Of a stretch of 64,000 nt of DNA, positions 24,565-31,999 are shown one piece after another. The notes beneath the pieces were generated by a model. The model saw nothing but the letters and a program-made list of their open reading frames with translations. It did no database searches and was not told the origin of the DNA. Every line of letters begins with the position of its first letter. Within the stretch, counting starts at the first letter, position 1. A program made the translations under genes and the position numbers. This DNA comes from Bdellovibrio sp. KM01 (GTDB lineage: Bacteria > Bdellovibrionota > Bdellovibrionia > Bdellovibrionales > Bdellovibrionaceae): positions 310,001 through 374,000 of the forward strand of contig NZ_CP058348.1 in the NCBI RefSeq assembly GCF_013752535.1, written 5' to 3'.

Positions 24565-26184
24565 ATGAATATGAAGGCTCTTTTGCTGCTCATCTTGAGT
24601 TCAGCTTTGACCGCTCCCGCTTTCGCGACTGCACCAAATGCATCTGCACCACAAGGCGGAAATTTCGTTTACAACCTTGGTGGCGAACCACCTACGGTTC
24701 ACCCGATCACATCAACTGACATTTATTCAAGATATGTTCAGAACTACGTGTGCGAAGGGTTGTTGTCTCGTGATTCAGAAACTTACGACTGGAAACCTCG
24801 TTTGGCTGAAAAGTGGGAAGTCTCCAAAGATAATAAAGTATTCACATTCCACTTGCGCAAGAACGCAGTCTTCCACGATGGTAAACCAGTTACTGCGGAA
24901 GACGTAAAATTCTCTTTCGACGCTATTTTCAACCCAGTATACGAAGCTGCTCACTTGCGCCCGTACTACGAAGGTTTGGCAAAAGTTGAAGTTGTAGATC
25001 CTCACACTGTGAAATTCTACGCTAAAGACTCTTACTTCAAAAACTTCGACTCTGCTGCAGAGTTGACGGTTATCCCAAAAGATATCTACAGCGATGTTAA
25101 CAAATCTAAAAAAATGAACCGCGAGTTGATCTGTGCGGGTCCATACAAACTGATGAAGTTCGACCGTGGTCAAATGATCCAGTTGAAAAAATTCGACAAA
25201 TGGTATGGCAACACTGATCCAGCTTTCAAGGGCTACTTCAACTTCGACACAATCACTCTTCGCTTCTTCAAAGACGAAAACGTAACTTTGGTAAGAGCTG
25301 AAAAAGGTGAGTTGGATTACATCGATCTTCGTATCGAATCATTCATGAAGAAAACTTCTGCTCCAGCTTGGGGTAAAACAATCATCAAGCACAAAGTTGC
25401 GAATGATGCTCCAAAATCTTACGGCTTCGTAGGTTGGAACCAACGTAAAGAAATTTTCCAAGACAAAAATGTTCGTATCGCTTTGGCTCACTTGTTGAAC
25501 CGTGAAGAGATGAACAAAAAATTCCGTTACGGCATGTCTGATCTTGCTAACGGTGCTGTTTACATTAAGTCTGAATACAATCCAGGCAACAAAGCTATCG
25601 AGTACAACCCTAAGAAAGCTCAAGAGCTTTTGAGTAAAGCTGGCTGGACAGACGCTGATAAAAACGGTGTGCTTGAAAAAACAATGAACGGCAAAAAAGT
25701 AGAATTCAAATTCTCTCTTCTTTACGCAAATAAAGACGTTGAGAAATATTGGACTATGTACCGCGAAGATTTGAAAAAAGCCGGCATCGACATGGAATTG
25801 AAATACCTTGAGTGGAATTCATTCTTGAAATTGGTTGATGAAGGTAACTTCGACGCAGTGACTATGGGTTGGGGCGGCGGTTCCGTTGATCCAGATCCAA
25901 AACAAATCTGGCACTCTTCTAACGCGATTCCAGGTGGTTCAAACTTCATCGCTTACAAAAGCCCTGAAGTTGACAAGCTAATTGACGACGCTCGTGTTGA
26001 GCCGAACAAAGCTAAACGTGTTGCTATGCTGAAAAAAGTATACGCAAAGATCGCTGAAGACGCTCCCTACGCGTTCCTTTTCAACGATAAGTATGAATTT
26101 TATGCAAATTCATCACGTATGGGCATGCCTGCAGAGACATTCAAATACGAAGTTGGTAAAGACTACTGGTGGGTTAAACCTTAA
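24565..26184 (+). CDS. peptide/dipeptide ABC transporter substrate-binding protein
   Basis: A 539-residue periplasmic binding protein of family 5 (OppA/DppA/YejA). A signal peptide (residues 1-20, ending FA) precedes GGNFVYNLGGEPPTVHPIT. The family pattern LAEKWEVSKDNKVFTFHLRKNAVFHDGKPVTAEDVKFS and a C-terminal GWGGGSVDPDPKQIWHS segment are clear. GGAGG lies before the ATG. Two permease genes follow in the same operon. No ATPase gene is present in the window, so the energising subunits must be elsewhere. Confidence 0.93.
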   Translation: MNMKALLLLILSSALTAPAFATAPNASAPQGGNFVYNLGGEPPTVHPITSTDIYSRYVQNYVCEGLLSRDSETYDWKPRLAEKWEVSKDNKVFTFHLRKNAVFHDGKPVTAEDVKFSFDAIFNPVYEAAHLRPYYEGLAKVEVVDPHTVKFYAKDSYFKNFDSAAELTVIPKDIYSDVNKSKKMNRELICAGPYKLMKFDRGQMIQLKKFDKWYGNTDPAFKGYFNFDTITLRFFKDENVTLVRAEKGELDYIDLRIESFMKKTSAPAWGKTIIKHKVANDAPKSYGFVGWNQRKEIFQDKNVRIALAHLLNREEMNKKFRYGMSDLANGAVYIKSEYNPGNKAIEYNPKKAQELLSKAGWTDADKNGVLEKTMNGKKVEFKFSLLYANKDVEKYWTMYREDLKKAGIDMELKYLEWNSFLKLVDEGNFDAVTMGWGGGSVDPDPKQIWHSSNAIPGGSNFIAYKSPEVDKLIDDARVEPNKAKRVAMLKKVYAKIAEDAPYAFLFNDKYEFYANSSRMGMPAETFKYEVGKDYWWVKP

Positions 26185-26208
26185 TAGTTACTTCTCGGGA
26201 GTAGGACC

Positions 26209-27240
26209 TTGTTCGTATACCTGATCCGTCGACTTTTTCTAATGATCCCGACTTTTTTCGGGATCACTGTTGTTACTTTTGTGCTCATCAATTTGGCTCC
26301 TGGCAGCCCTATTGAGCAAAAGCTACAAGCTATCCGTTTCGGTTCCGGAGCGGCTGGTGGTGGCGGTGGAGCATCCAGCGTAGGCGGCCGTGGCGACACG
26401 GGCGTCAACGAGGAAGTTATCGAGGCTTTGAAGAAACAGTATGGTTTCGATAAGCCTCTTCACATGCGCTACCTTATCTGGCTTAAAAATATCTCTCGCC
26501 TGGATTTCGGCGAAAGCTTCACTTATCAAGAGCCAGTTATCGATGTAATCAAAAGTAAACTTCCAGTCTCAATGATCTTTGGATTGTTCACTTTGATTCT
26601 CACTTATATTGTGTGTATTCCGCTGGGAGTTCGAAAGGCCATCAAGGCCGGGCAGGGCTTCGACAAGGTGTCGACATTGCTTCTGAACTTTACCTACGCA
26701 ATTCCGCCTCTTATTCTTGGTATCGCATTGATTTACTTTGCTAGCCGTTCAAACTGGTTCCCATTAGGGGGCTTGCAGTCTGATGACTACGAATCTATGT
26801 CCACTTGGAACAGATTCTTGGATCGTGCTCACCATATGGTTCTTCCATTGATCTGTTACACGATTGGTGGTTTCACTGAGCTTTCTATCCTTATGAGAAA
26901 CTCCATGCTCGACATTATTAAGTCGGACTTTGTTCGTACGGCTCGTGCAAAAGGTCTTTCTGAAAAGGTTGTCGTTTATAAACATGCTCTTAGAAATGCT
27001 TTGATCCCAATCGCTACTGGTTTGGGTGGTTTCTTGGGTGTGTTCTTGGCTGGTTCTTTGATTATCGAGCAGATGTTCAACCTTGATGGTATGGGCTTGC
27101 TTGGTTACCAATCGGTTTTGGCTCGTGATTACAATGTTATCATGGGTATTACTTTTATCTCGGCGATGCTGATGATGGTGGGTCGTATTCTGAGCGACGT
27201 CATCTACGTACTTGTTGACCCAAGGATTGATTTCAAATGA
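26209..27240 (+). CDS. oligopeptide ABC transporter permease (YejB/DppB-like)
   Basis: A 343-residue inner-membrane permease with a first helix LIRRLFLMIPTFFGITVVTF, a periplasmic loop and five further helices. The EAA-type loop is VRTARAKGLSEKVVVYKHALRNALIP. The TTG start follows GGAGTAGGA. A glycine-rich insert (FGSGAAGGGGGASSVGGRGD, about residues 45-64) sits in the first periplasmic loop before the typical ALKKQYGFDKP block; YejB proteins have an insert at this site. The stop overlaps the next permease start by four bases (ATGA). Confidence 0.92.
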   Translation: MFVYLIRRLFLMIPTFFGITVVTFVLINLAPGSPIEQKLQAIRFGSGAAGGGGGASSVGGRGDTGVNEEVIEALKKQYGFDKPLHMRYLIWLKNISRLDFGESFTYQEPVIDVIKSKLPVSMIFGLFTLILTYIVCIPLGVRKAIKAGQGFDKVSTLLLNFTYAIPPLILGIALIYFASRSNWFPLGGLQSDDYESMSTWNRFLDRAHHMVLPLICYTIGGFTELSILMRNSMLDIIKSDFVRTARAKGLSEKVVVYKHALRNALIPIATGLGGFLGVFLAGSLIIEQMFNLDGMGLLGYQSVLARDYNVIMGITFISAMLMMVGRILSDVIYVLVDPRIDFK

Positions 27241-28265
27241 TGGATCCAATTCAGAAATATCTTATTAAAAATGAGCTTACGCTTAAACGCTATAAACGCT
27301 TTAAGCGCGACCGTGTCGCTGTTATTTCCGTTTGGATCTTGCTTGCGATGTTCTTTTTCAGCTTCACTGCGGAGCTATGGGCGAACAGTCACCCTCATAT
27401 TCTTCACTACAATGGTCAGACTTACTTCCCATTGTTCAAAGAATACCATCCGTCTCAACTGGGCCGCGATGATATCTATGTGATGGATTACCGCGCTCTT
27501 GAATTGAAAGAGGGCGATTGGGCCGTGTGGCCATTGATTCAATGGAATCCATACGAAAGTAACCGTACTGTGGAAACTTATCCTTCTCCTCCGACTAAGT
27601 ACAACTGGTTGGGTACGGATGAATCCGGTCGTGACGTGATGACACGTCTTCTTTACGGTTTCCGTTACACGATGATTTTCGCTATCGGTGCATGGATCTT
27701 TACTTACCTTATCGGTATCACGATGGGTTCAGTAATGGGTTATGTCGGCGGGCGCGTGGACCTTGTGGGTCAGCGTATCGTAGAGGTTGTCGAATCCGTT
27801 CCTTATTTGTTCGTATTGATCACGATCATCTCGATCTTCACTCCGAACATCGTGGTATTGGCAGGTTTGACGGCGCTATTGGGTTGGACTGGTATTTCTG
27901 CTTACATGCGTGCGCAGTTCCTATCATTGCGTAAGCGTGAATACGTAGAAGCAGCAGCAGCTATCGGTGCGACTCATACTCGTATCATCTCAAGCCACAT
28001 CCTTCCGAATGCTTTGACTCCGATCATTACGTTCGCACCGTTTGCTATCTCTGCAAACGTGTACGCTCTTTCGATCCTGGATTACTTGGGTCTGGGATTG
28101 GTTCCACCAACTCCTTCTTGGGGTGAGTTGATGGCGCAAGCACAAAAGTGGGCGACTATTGCCGGCTGGCTTGTATGGGGTCCATTGATCGCGATGGTTG
28201 TGACATTAACGCTTCTGAATAATATCGGTAAAGCAGTTCGCGACGCCTTCGATTCTAAAATGTAG
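27237..28265 (+). CDS. oligopeptide ABC transporter permease (YejE/OppC-like)
   Basis: A 342-residue inner-membrane permease with six helices. After the first helix comes a long periplasmic loop (residues ~45-120) with YNWLGTDESGRDVMTRLLYG, the OppC signature. The coupling loop is EYVEAAAAIGATHTRIISSHILPN. The extended loop is typical of YejE rather than OppC. Last gene of the operon; a strong terminator follows 46 bases downstream. Confidence 0.93.
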   Translation: MMDPIQKYLIKNELTLKRYKRFKRDRVAVISVWILLAMFFFSFTAELWANSHPHILHYNGQTYFPLFKEYHPSQLGRDDIYVMDYRALELKEGDWAVWPLIQWNPYESNRTVETYPSPPTKYNWLGTDESGRDVMTRLLYGFRYTMIFAIGAWIFTYLIGITMGSVMGYVGGRVDLVGQRIVEVVESVPYLFVLITIISIFTPNIVVLAGLTALLGWTGISAYMRAQFLSLRKREYVEAAAAIGATHTRIISSHILPNALTPIITFAPFAISANVYALSILDYLGLGLVPPTPSWGELMAQAQKWATIAGWLVWGPLIAMVVTLTLLNNIGKAVRDAFDSKM

Positions 28266-28310
28266 ATCCCTCCTTCGCTGAAGTTTCGGCGAACGAGTTC
28301 TGAAAATTTA

Positions 28311-28345
28311 AACCCGCCATAGCTTTCGCGACGGCGGGTTTTTTG
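28311..28345 (+). terminator. terminator of the peptide ABC operon
   Basis: AACCCGCC and GGCGGGTT enclose a 13-15 base loop, followed by a TTTTT run. The A-run on the other side means it can also end the convergent BON gene. Confidence 0.85.
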
Positions 28346-28365
28346 TTTTTGAGACATCGTCTGTT

Positions 28366-28995
28366 TTAGGGGCGATGTCCAAACGTCCTTCTTCCGCCAA
28401 AGCGAGCTTCGGCTTCTGAAGTGCGGCTTACTATGAGTTGATTGGTCACATCAATCACACCATAGCAATCAATTGAAATATCTTCGGCCAAATAGCGCAT
28501 TCTTCGTTCCGGCACAAATCCAGTCAGTGTCACGATGCCGTCGGTGACCTGAACGTCAATATCACGGGCGTCGATTCCCCGGTGTTGCGCCAGTACATGG
28601 GAAATCTCAGTTTGCAAAGTTTTATCATTGCGTCTGCGTCGATGTCGCTCGGGTTGGAAATCTCTTTCTGTCCAGTCTTCCTGGTTCATCTCTTTCATGC
28701 GTTTTTCAGATTCATAATCAGAGTGGGCTATAAAATCCCGTGGCAGCGGTCGATTCGCATCATGACCATATCCCGTATTAAAATCGGGGGAGGCGTAACG
28801 AAGATGTTCGCGATTGCGCTCGTAATCGTAAAAGTTTGAATCAGATTCCGAGCTGTCGCGTTCGTTGCGATTTGAGAAACGCTGTTGTTGGCGTTGAAGT
28901 TCTTCGGGGGAATATTGAATTTCTCGACGCTCTCTTTGGATGGCACGCAGTTCATTGTCGCGACGTCTGGGAGGGCGGTAATTTGAACTTTGCAT
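28366..28995 (-). CDS. BON-domain protein
   Basis: A 209-residue protein. The C-terminal third is one BON domain (LQTEISHVLAQHRGIDARDIDVQVTDGIVTLTGFVPERR). The first ~110 residues are low-complexity and highly charged, rich in Arg, Gln, Asn and Tyr. There is no signal peptide, unlike the periplasmic BON proteins OsmY and DolP, so it may be cytoplasmic, or attach to nucleic acid or the membrane by its basic N-terminus. Convergent with the ABC operon. Function unknown. Confidence 0.82.
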   Translation of the reverse strand: MQSSNYRPPRRRDNELRAIQRERREIQYSPEELQRQQQRFSNRNERDSSESDSNFYDYERNREHLRYASPDFNTGYGHDANRPLPRDFIAHSDYESEKRMKEMNQEDWTERDFQPERHRRRRNDKTLQTEISHVLAQHRGIDARDIDVQVTDGIVTLTGFVPERRMRYLAEDISIDCYGVIDVTNQLIVSRTSEAEARFGGRRTFGHRP

Positions 28996-29127
28996 CTTAA
29001 ACTCCTGGTATGATTGAGTTTAGGATGGCATGAATGGCAGGGATCCCCGAATACTGAGTTGGTAATATTTCAGAATACAAATCAGGGTCGGTACTGATGG
29101 CCAGCGAAAGCTGGCCGAAAATTCAGC

Positions 29128-29700
29128 TTAAGGATGGCGAAGCATCTTGCAGAATACAGCAGAGGATACGTTTCCGCCTTTATCTGACGTTGTGCCGATG
29201 ACGAATACGTTCTTTTTAGAAACATCACTACGATAAGAATATCGGATGTCTGTTTCATCATAGATATGCGCCAGTTGGACTTCGGTTGCAGTTTCAGTTC
29301 CTGGGCTAAGCTTTGAACCGTTTTCGGCAAAACGTTGTTTCATCTCTTGCGCTGTCATGTCTTGATAAGGATCTTCTGAATAGAAGAAATTAAACATCCC
29401 ACTGATCGCGATCTGGTTTTCAGATTTTTCAAAAATGAACCCGCCGTGATGTGCATAGTTCGGATCGAACTGTGAGCTTAAATGAAAGCACTTGCCAGAA
29501 TAACCCGTTAAACCTTGATTGGCGAAACCAGAAACGCCTTGGGCGTAACCCTCTACGATGTTTTGCATCGGCTCAGAGCAAACGCCACCATCACAGATGG
29601 TCGTTGGATCAACAATCGGACCGGGTGCCGGTTCTGCTTTCGCAGTTCCAGTGATAGCGCTTACGAAAATAACCAAAGAAGAAAAGATATATCTCATCAT
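29128..29700 (-). CDS. secreted protein of unknown function
   Basis: About 190 residues from the Met at 29700, which follows GGAG and starts a signal peptide (MMRYIFSSLVIFVSAITGTAKA). The longer frame to 29760 adds a non-signal extension. The mature part has Cys-containing pairs (CDGGVCSEP near its start, KCFHLSSQ, and CKM at the end), so disulfides are likely. No family is recognised. A perfect 7-bp hairpin with a GAAA loop (29099-29116) lies just after its stop, without a T-run. Confidence 0.7.
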   Translation of the reverse strand: MMRYIFSSLVIFVSAITGTAKAEPAPGPIVDPTTICDGGVCSEPMQNIVEGYAQGVSGFANQGLTGYSGKCFHLSSQFDPNYAHHGGFIFEKSENQIAISGMFNFFYSEDPYQDMTAQEMKQRFAENGSKLSPGTETATEVQLAHIYDETDIRYSYRSDVSKKNVFVIGTTSDKGGNVSSAVFCKMLRHP

Positions 29701-29894
29701 AGAAGACGGTCTCCAAAATGTGCCTTCTAAGAGCTTTTCAATCCGTTCACAGACGGTCAAAAGGTACAGCAGAGTGTTTCACCGAATTGGTATATGGTCG
29801 TGGAAAGAAGCTGGCTGTAGGGATAGGTAGAAGGCTCCAGCTGCTGCTTCGCCTTATGGAGAAAGAAAGAGAACCTTATAAGTCTAGCAAAGCA

Positions 29895-29953
29895 AAAAGG
29901 TACGGACACACTTTCTCCAATGCAACATTGGAGAAAGTGTGTCCGTACCTTTT
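29895..29953. repeat. GGTACGG palindrome, copy B (28-bp perfect stem)
   Basis: 29895-29922 and 29926-29953 are exact reverse complements with a 3-base loop. The stem starts AAAAGGTACGGACACACTTT. It lies between two - strand genes, before the speA terminator. It is the most perfect of the four related palindromes. Confidence 0.9.
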
Positions 29954-29960
29954 GAGCATT

Positions 29961-29995
29961 AAAAAAGCCGATTCATTTTTGGTGAATCGGCTTTT
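29961..29995 (-). terminator. speA terminator
   Basis: AAAAAGCCGATTCA and TGAATCGGCTTTT form a long stem with a short loop. On the - strand the transcript ends in a T-run, 25 bases after the speA stop. The A/T flanks make it bidirectional in appearance. Confidence 0.85.
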
Positions 29996-30019
29996 CATTT
30001 TTAACTTTTTGAATTCAAA

Positions 30020-31924
30020 TTACTCAGCTTCTTCTAGGTAAGTGTAGCCTGAAAGACCTTCTTCGTAGTGCTTGATCAGAAGTTTTGCTTCTTGTTTTGT
30101 GATCGAGCCTTTTTGGATAGAGTCTTCAGTGGCTTGACGAACGTTATCGACCATTTCTGATCTGCCGTACTGAACGTATGACAATACTTCAGTCACCGTG
30201 TCGCCTGGAACATAGTGATCAATTGTATAACCAACGCCATTCAAAGAGATATGAACTGCATCTGTATCGCCAAATAGATTGTGTAAGTCGCCCAAGATCT
30301 CTTGGTAAGCTCCCGTCAAGAACACGCCCAAGTAGTATTGTTCGCCATCAGTATACTTGTGCAAACGGATGGTTTCTTTCGCTTCGCCAGAATCTGTATC
30401 GATGAATTTTTCGATCACACCGTCAGAGTCGCAAGTTAAATCCGCCAAAGTCGCTTCACGCGTAGGCTCTTCGCCCAGGCGGTGAATCGGCAATACCGGG
30501 AACAACTGACCAACCGCCCAAGAATCTGGAAGAGATTGGAACAAAGAGAAGTTCGAGTAGTAAGTGTCACACAACTCTTTAGAAAGAGCGGCGATGATGT
30601 CTTCAGTGTCTGGAACTGTCTTCGCCAATTTCACCATCTTAGTAGCGATAGTGAAGTACATGGATTCACACCATGCACGTTGTTCTAAGGAAAGAACGCC
30701 GTAAGTGAAAAGCTGCAAAGTTTCATTCTTGGATTGCTCAAGGTCATTGAAGCACTCATTGATGTTATCTTTGTTCACTTTTTCATAGATGTACTGCATG
30801 TCTTGCATGATCGAAGGATCAGACTTAGTCGCCGGACGAGGTGGTTCGTTACGGTGAAGGTCATTCATACCCAATACATTGAAAACAAGCACGGAGTGAT
30901 GGGCCACCAGGAAGCGACCTGACTCAGTTACGATATTTGGATGAGGAATGTTTTTTTCATCACAAAGAGTTTGAACAGTTGAAACGATGTCGTTCGCGTA
31001 TTCTTGCTCAGAGTAGTTTACAGAGCTGTCAGAGTGACCGGAACCGTCATAGTCGATACCAAGACCGCCGCCGACATCCAGATACTTAAGGCCCGCGCCC
31101 ATTTTATGAAGCTCTACGTAGAAGCGAATGCCTTCTTTAAGAGAAGACTTGATAGATTGGATCGCCGGAACTTGGGAGCCGATGTGATAGTGCATCAGTT
31201 CCAAGCAATCAAGCATGCCTTCAGCTTTAAGGTACTCTACGCCATCAACGATTTCAGATGCCGTCAAACCGAATTTAGAGCGAGCACCAGAAGAATCAAC
31301 CCATTTACCCGCACCTTGAGTGTTCAATTTTGCGCGGAAACCGATTTTTGGACGAGTGTTGAATTTCTTCGCCACGTCCACGATCATTTTCAATTCTTCT
31401 TTACGATCCACAACGATGATTGTGTTGCGACCTAGCTTTTGCGAAAGGATTGCTGTCTCAATGTACTCAGCATCTTTAAATCCGTTACAGATGATCAACG
31501 CATTTTCAGTGTTCATCAAAGCAAGAACCACAAGAAGTTCTGGCTTAGAACCGCACTCCAGACCCATGTTGAAGTCTTTGCCGTATTTTACAATTTCTTG
31601 AACCAAGTGACGTTGTTGATTCACTTTGATCGGGTAGACGCCGTTATAGTTACCTTTGTAACCATGGTCGGCGAATGCTTTTTTAAAGCAACCGTTCAAA
31701 AGCTCAACGCGAGATTTGATGATGTCAGGGAATCTGATCATGATTGGAACGCGGATACCACGGTCCAAAAGATCTTGAGTCAATTCGTGAAGGTCAACAG
31801 AGGGGCCGTTGGCACCCATTGGAGTAATCGAAACAGTACCCGTTGAATTAATTCTGAAATAACCGTTGCCCCAGTTGTTGATACCGTAAAGCGCCGCGCT
31901 TTTTTCAGGACTCCAATTTGACAT
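30020..31924 (-). CDS. speA: biosynthetic arginine decarboxylase
   Basis: About 634 residues, normal length for SpeA. PLP-dependent fold III enzyme: YPIKVNQQRHLVQEI carries the PLP-binding Lys region, GLECGSKPELLVVLAL follows, and LDVGGGLGIDYDG is the phosphate-binding loop. It converts arginine to agmatine and CO2. The ATG at 31924 is chosen because GAGGG precedes it; a GTG at 31939 lies upstream in frame. With the agmatinase at 23.3 kb it forms a putrescine route. Two hairpins lie in its leader. Confidence 0.95.
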   Translation of the reverse strand: MSNWSPEKSAALYGINNWGNGYFRINSTGTVSITPMGANGPSVDLHELTQDLLDRGIRVPIMIRFPDIIKSRVELLNGCFKKAFADHGYKGNYNGVYPIKVNQQRHLVQEIVKYGKDFNMGLECGSKPELLVVLALMNTENALIICNGFKDAEYIETAILSQKLGRNTIIVVDRKEELKMIVDVAKKFNTRPKIGFRAKLNTQGAGKWVDSSGARSKFGLTASEIVDGVEYLKAEGMLDCLELMHYHIGSQVPAIQSIKSSLKEGIRFYVELHKMGAGLKYLDVGGGLGIDYDGSGHSDSSVNYSEQEYANDIVSTVQTLCDEKNIPHPNIVTESGRFLVAHHSVLVFNVLGMNDLHRNEPPRPATKSDPSIMQDMQYIYEKVNKDNINECFNDLEQSKNETLQLFTYGVLSLEQRAWCESMYFTIATKMVKLAKTVPDTEDIIAALSKELCDTYYSNFSLFQSLPDSWAVGQLFPVLPIHRLGEEPTREATLADLTCDSDGVIEKFIDTDSGEAKETIRLHKYTDGEQYYLGVFLTGAYQEILGDLHNLFGDTDAVHISLNGVGYTIDHYVPGDTVTEVLSYVQYGRSEMVDNVRQATEDSIQKGSITKQEAKLLIKHYEEGLSGYTYLEEAE

Positions 31925-31951
31925 CGTAGTTGCCCTCACTTGCTTGTAAGC

Positions 31952-31999
31952 ACTCCGGCTTGGCCGGAGTAGTTACGCCAGGGCCAACTAATAGGCCCT
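31952..31999 (-). promoter_or_regulatory. tandem hairpins between leuS and speA
   Basis: On the - strand AGGGCC/GGCCCT (31980-31999, touching the leuS stop codon) is followed by ACTCCGGC/GCCGGAGT (31952-31970, 3-base loop). There are no T-runs, so a simple terminator is unlikely. They may shape the speA leader or protect the leuS 3' end. Confidence 0.4.

Noticed and set aside
29099-29116. GGCCAGC-GAAA-GCTGGCC hairpin as terminator of the gene at 29128
   Set aside because: The stem is perfect, but no T-run follows on the - strand; noted only as a hairpin with the gene.
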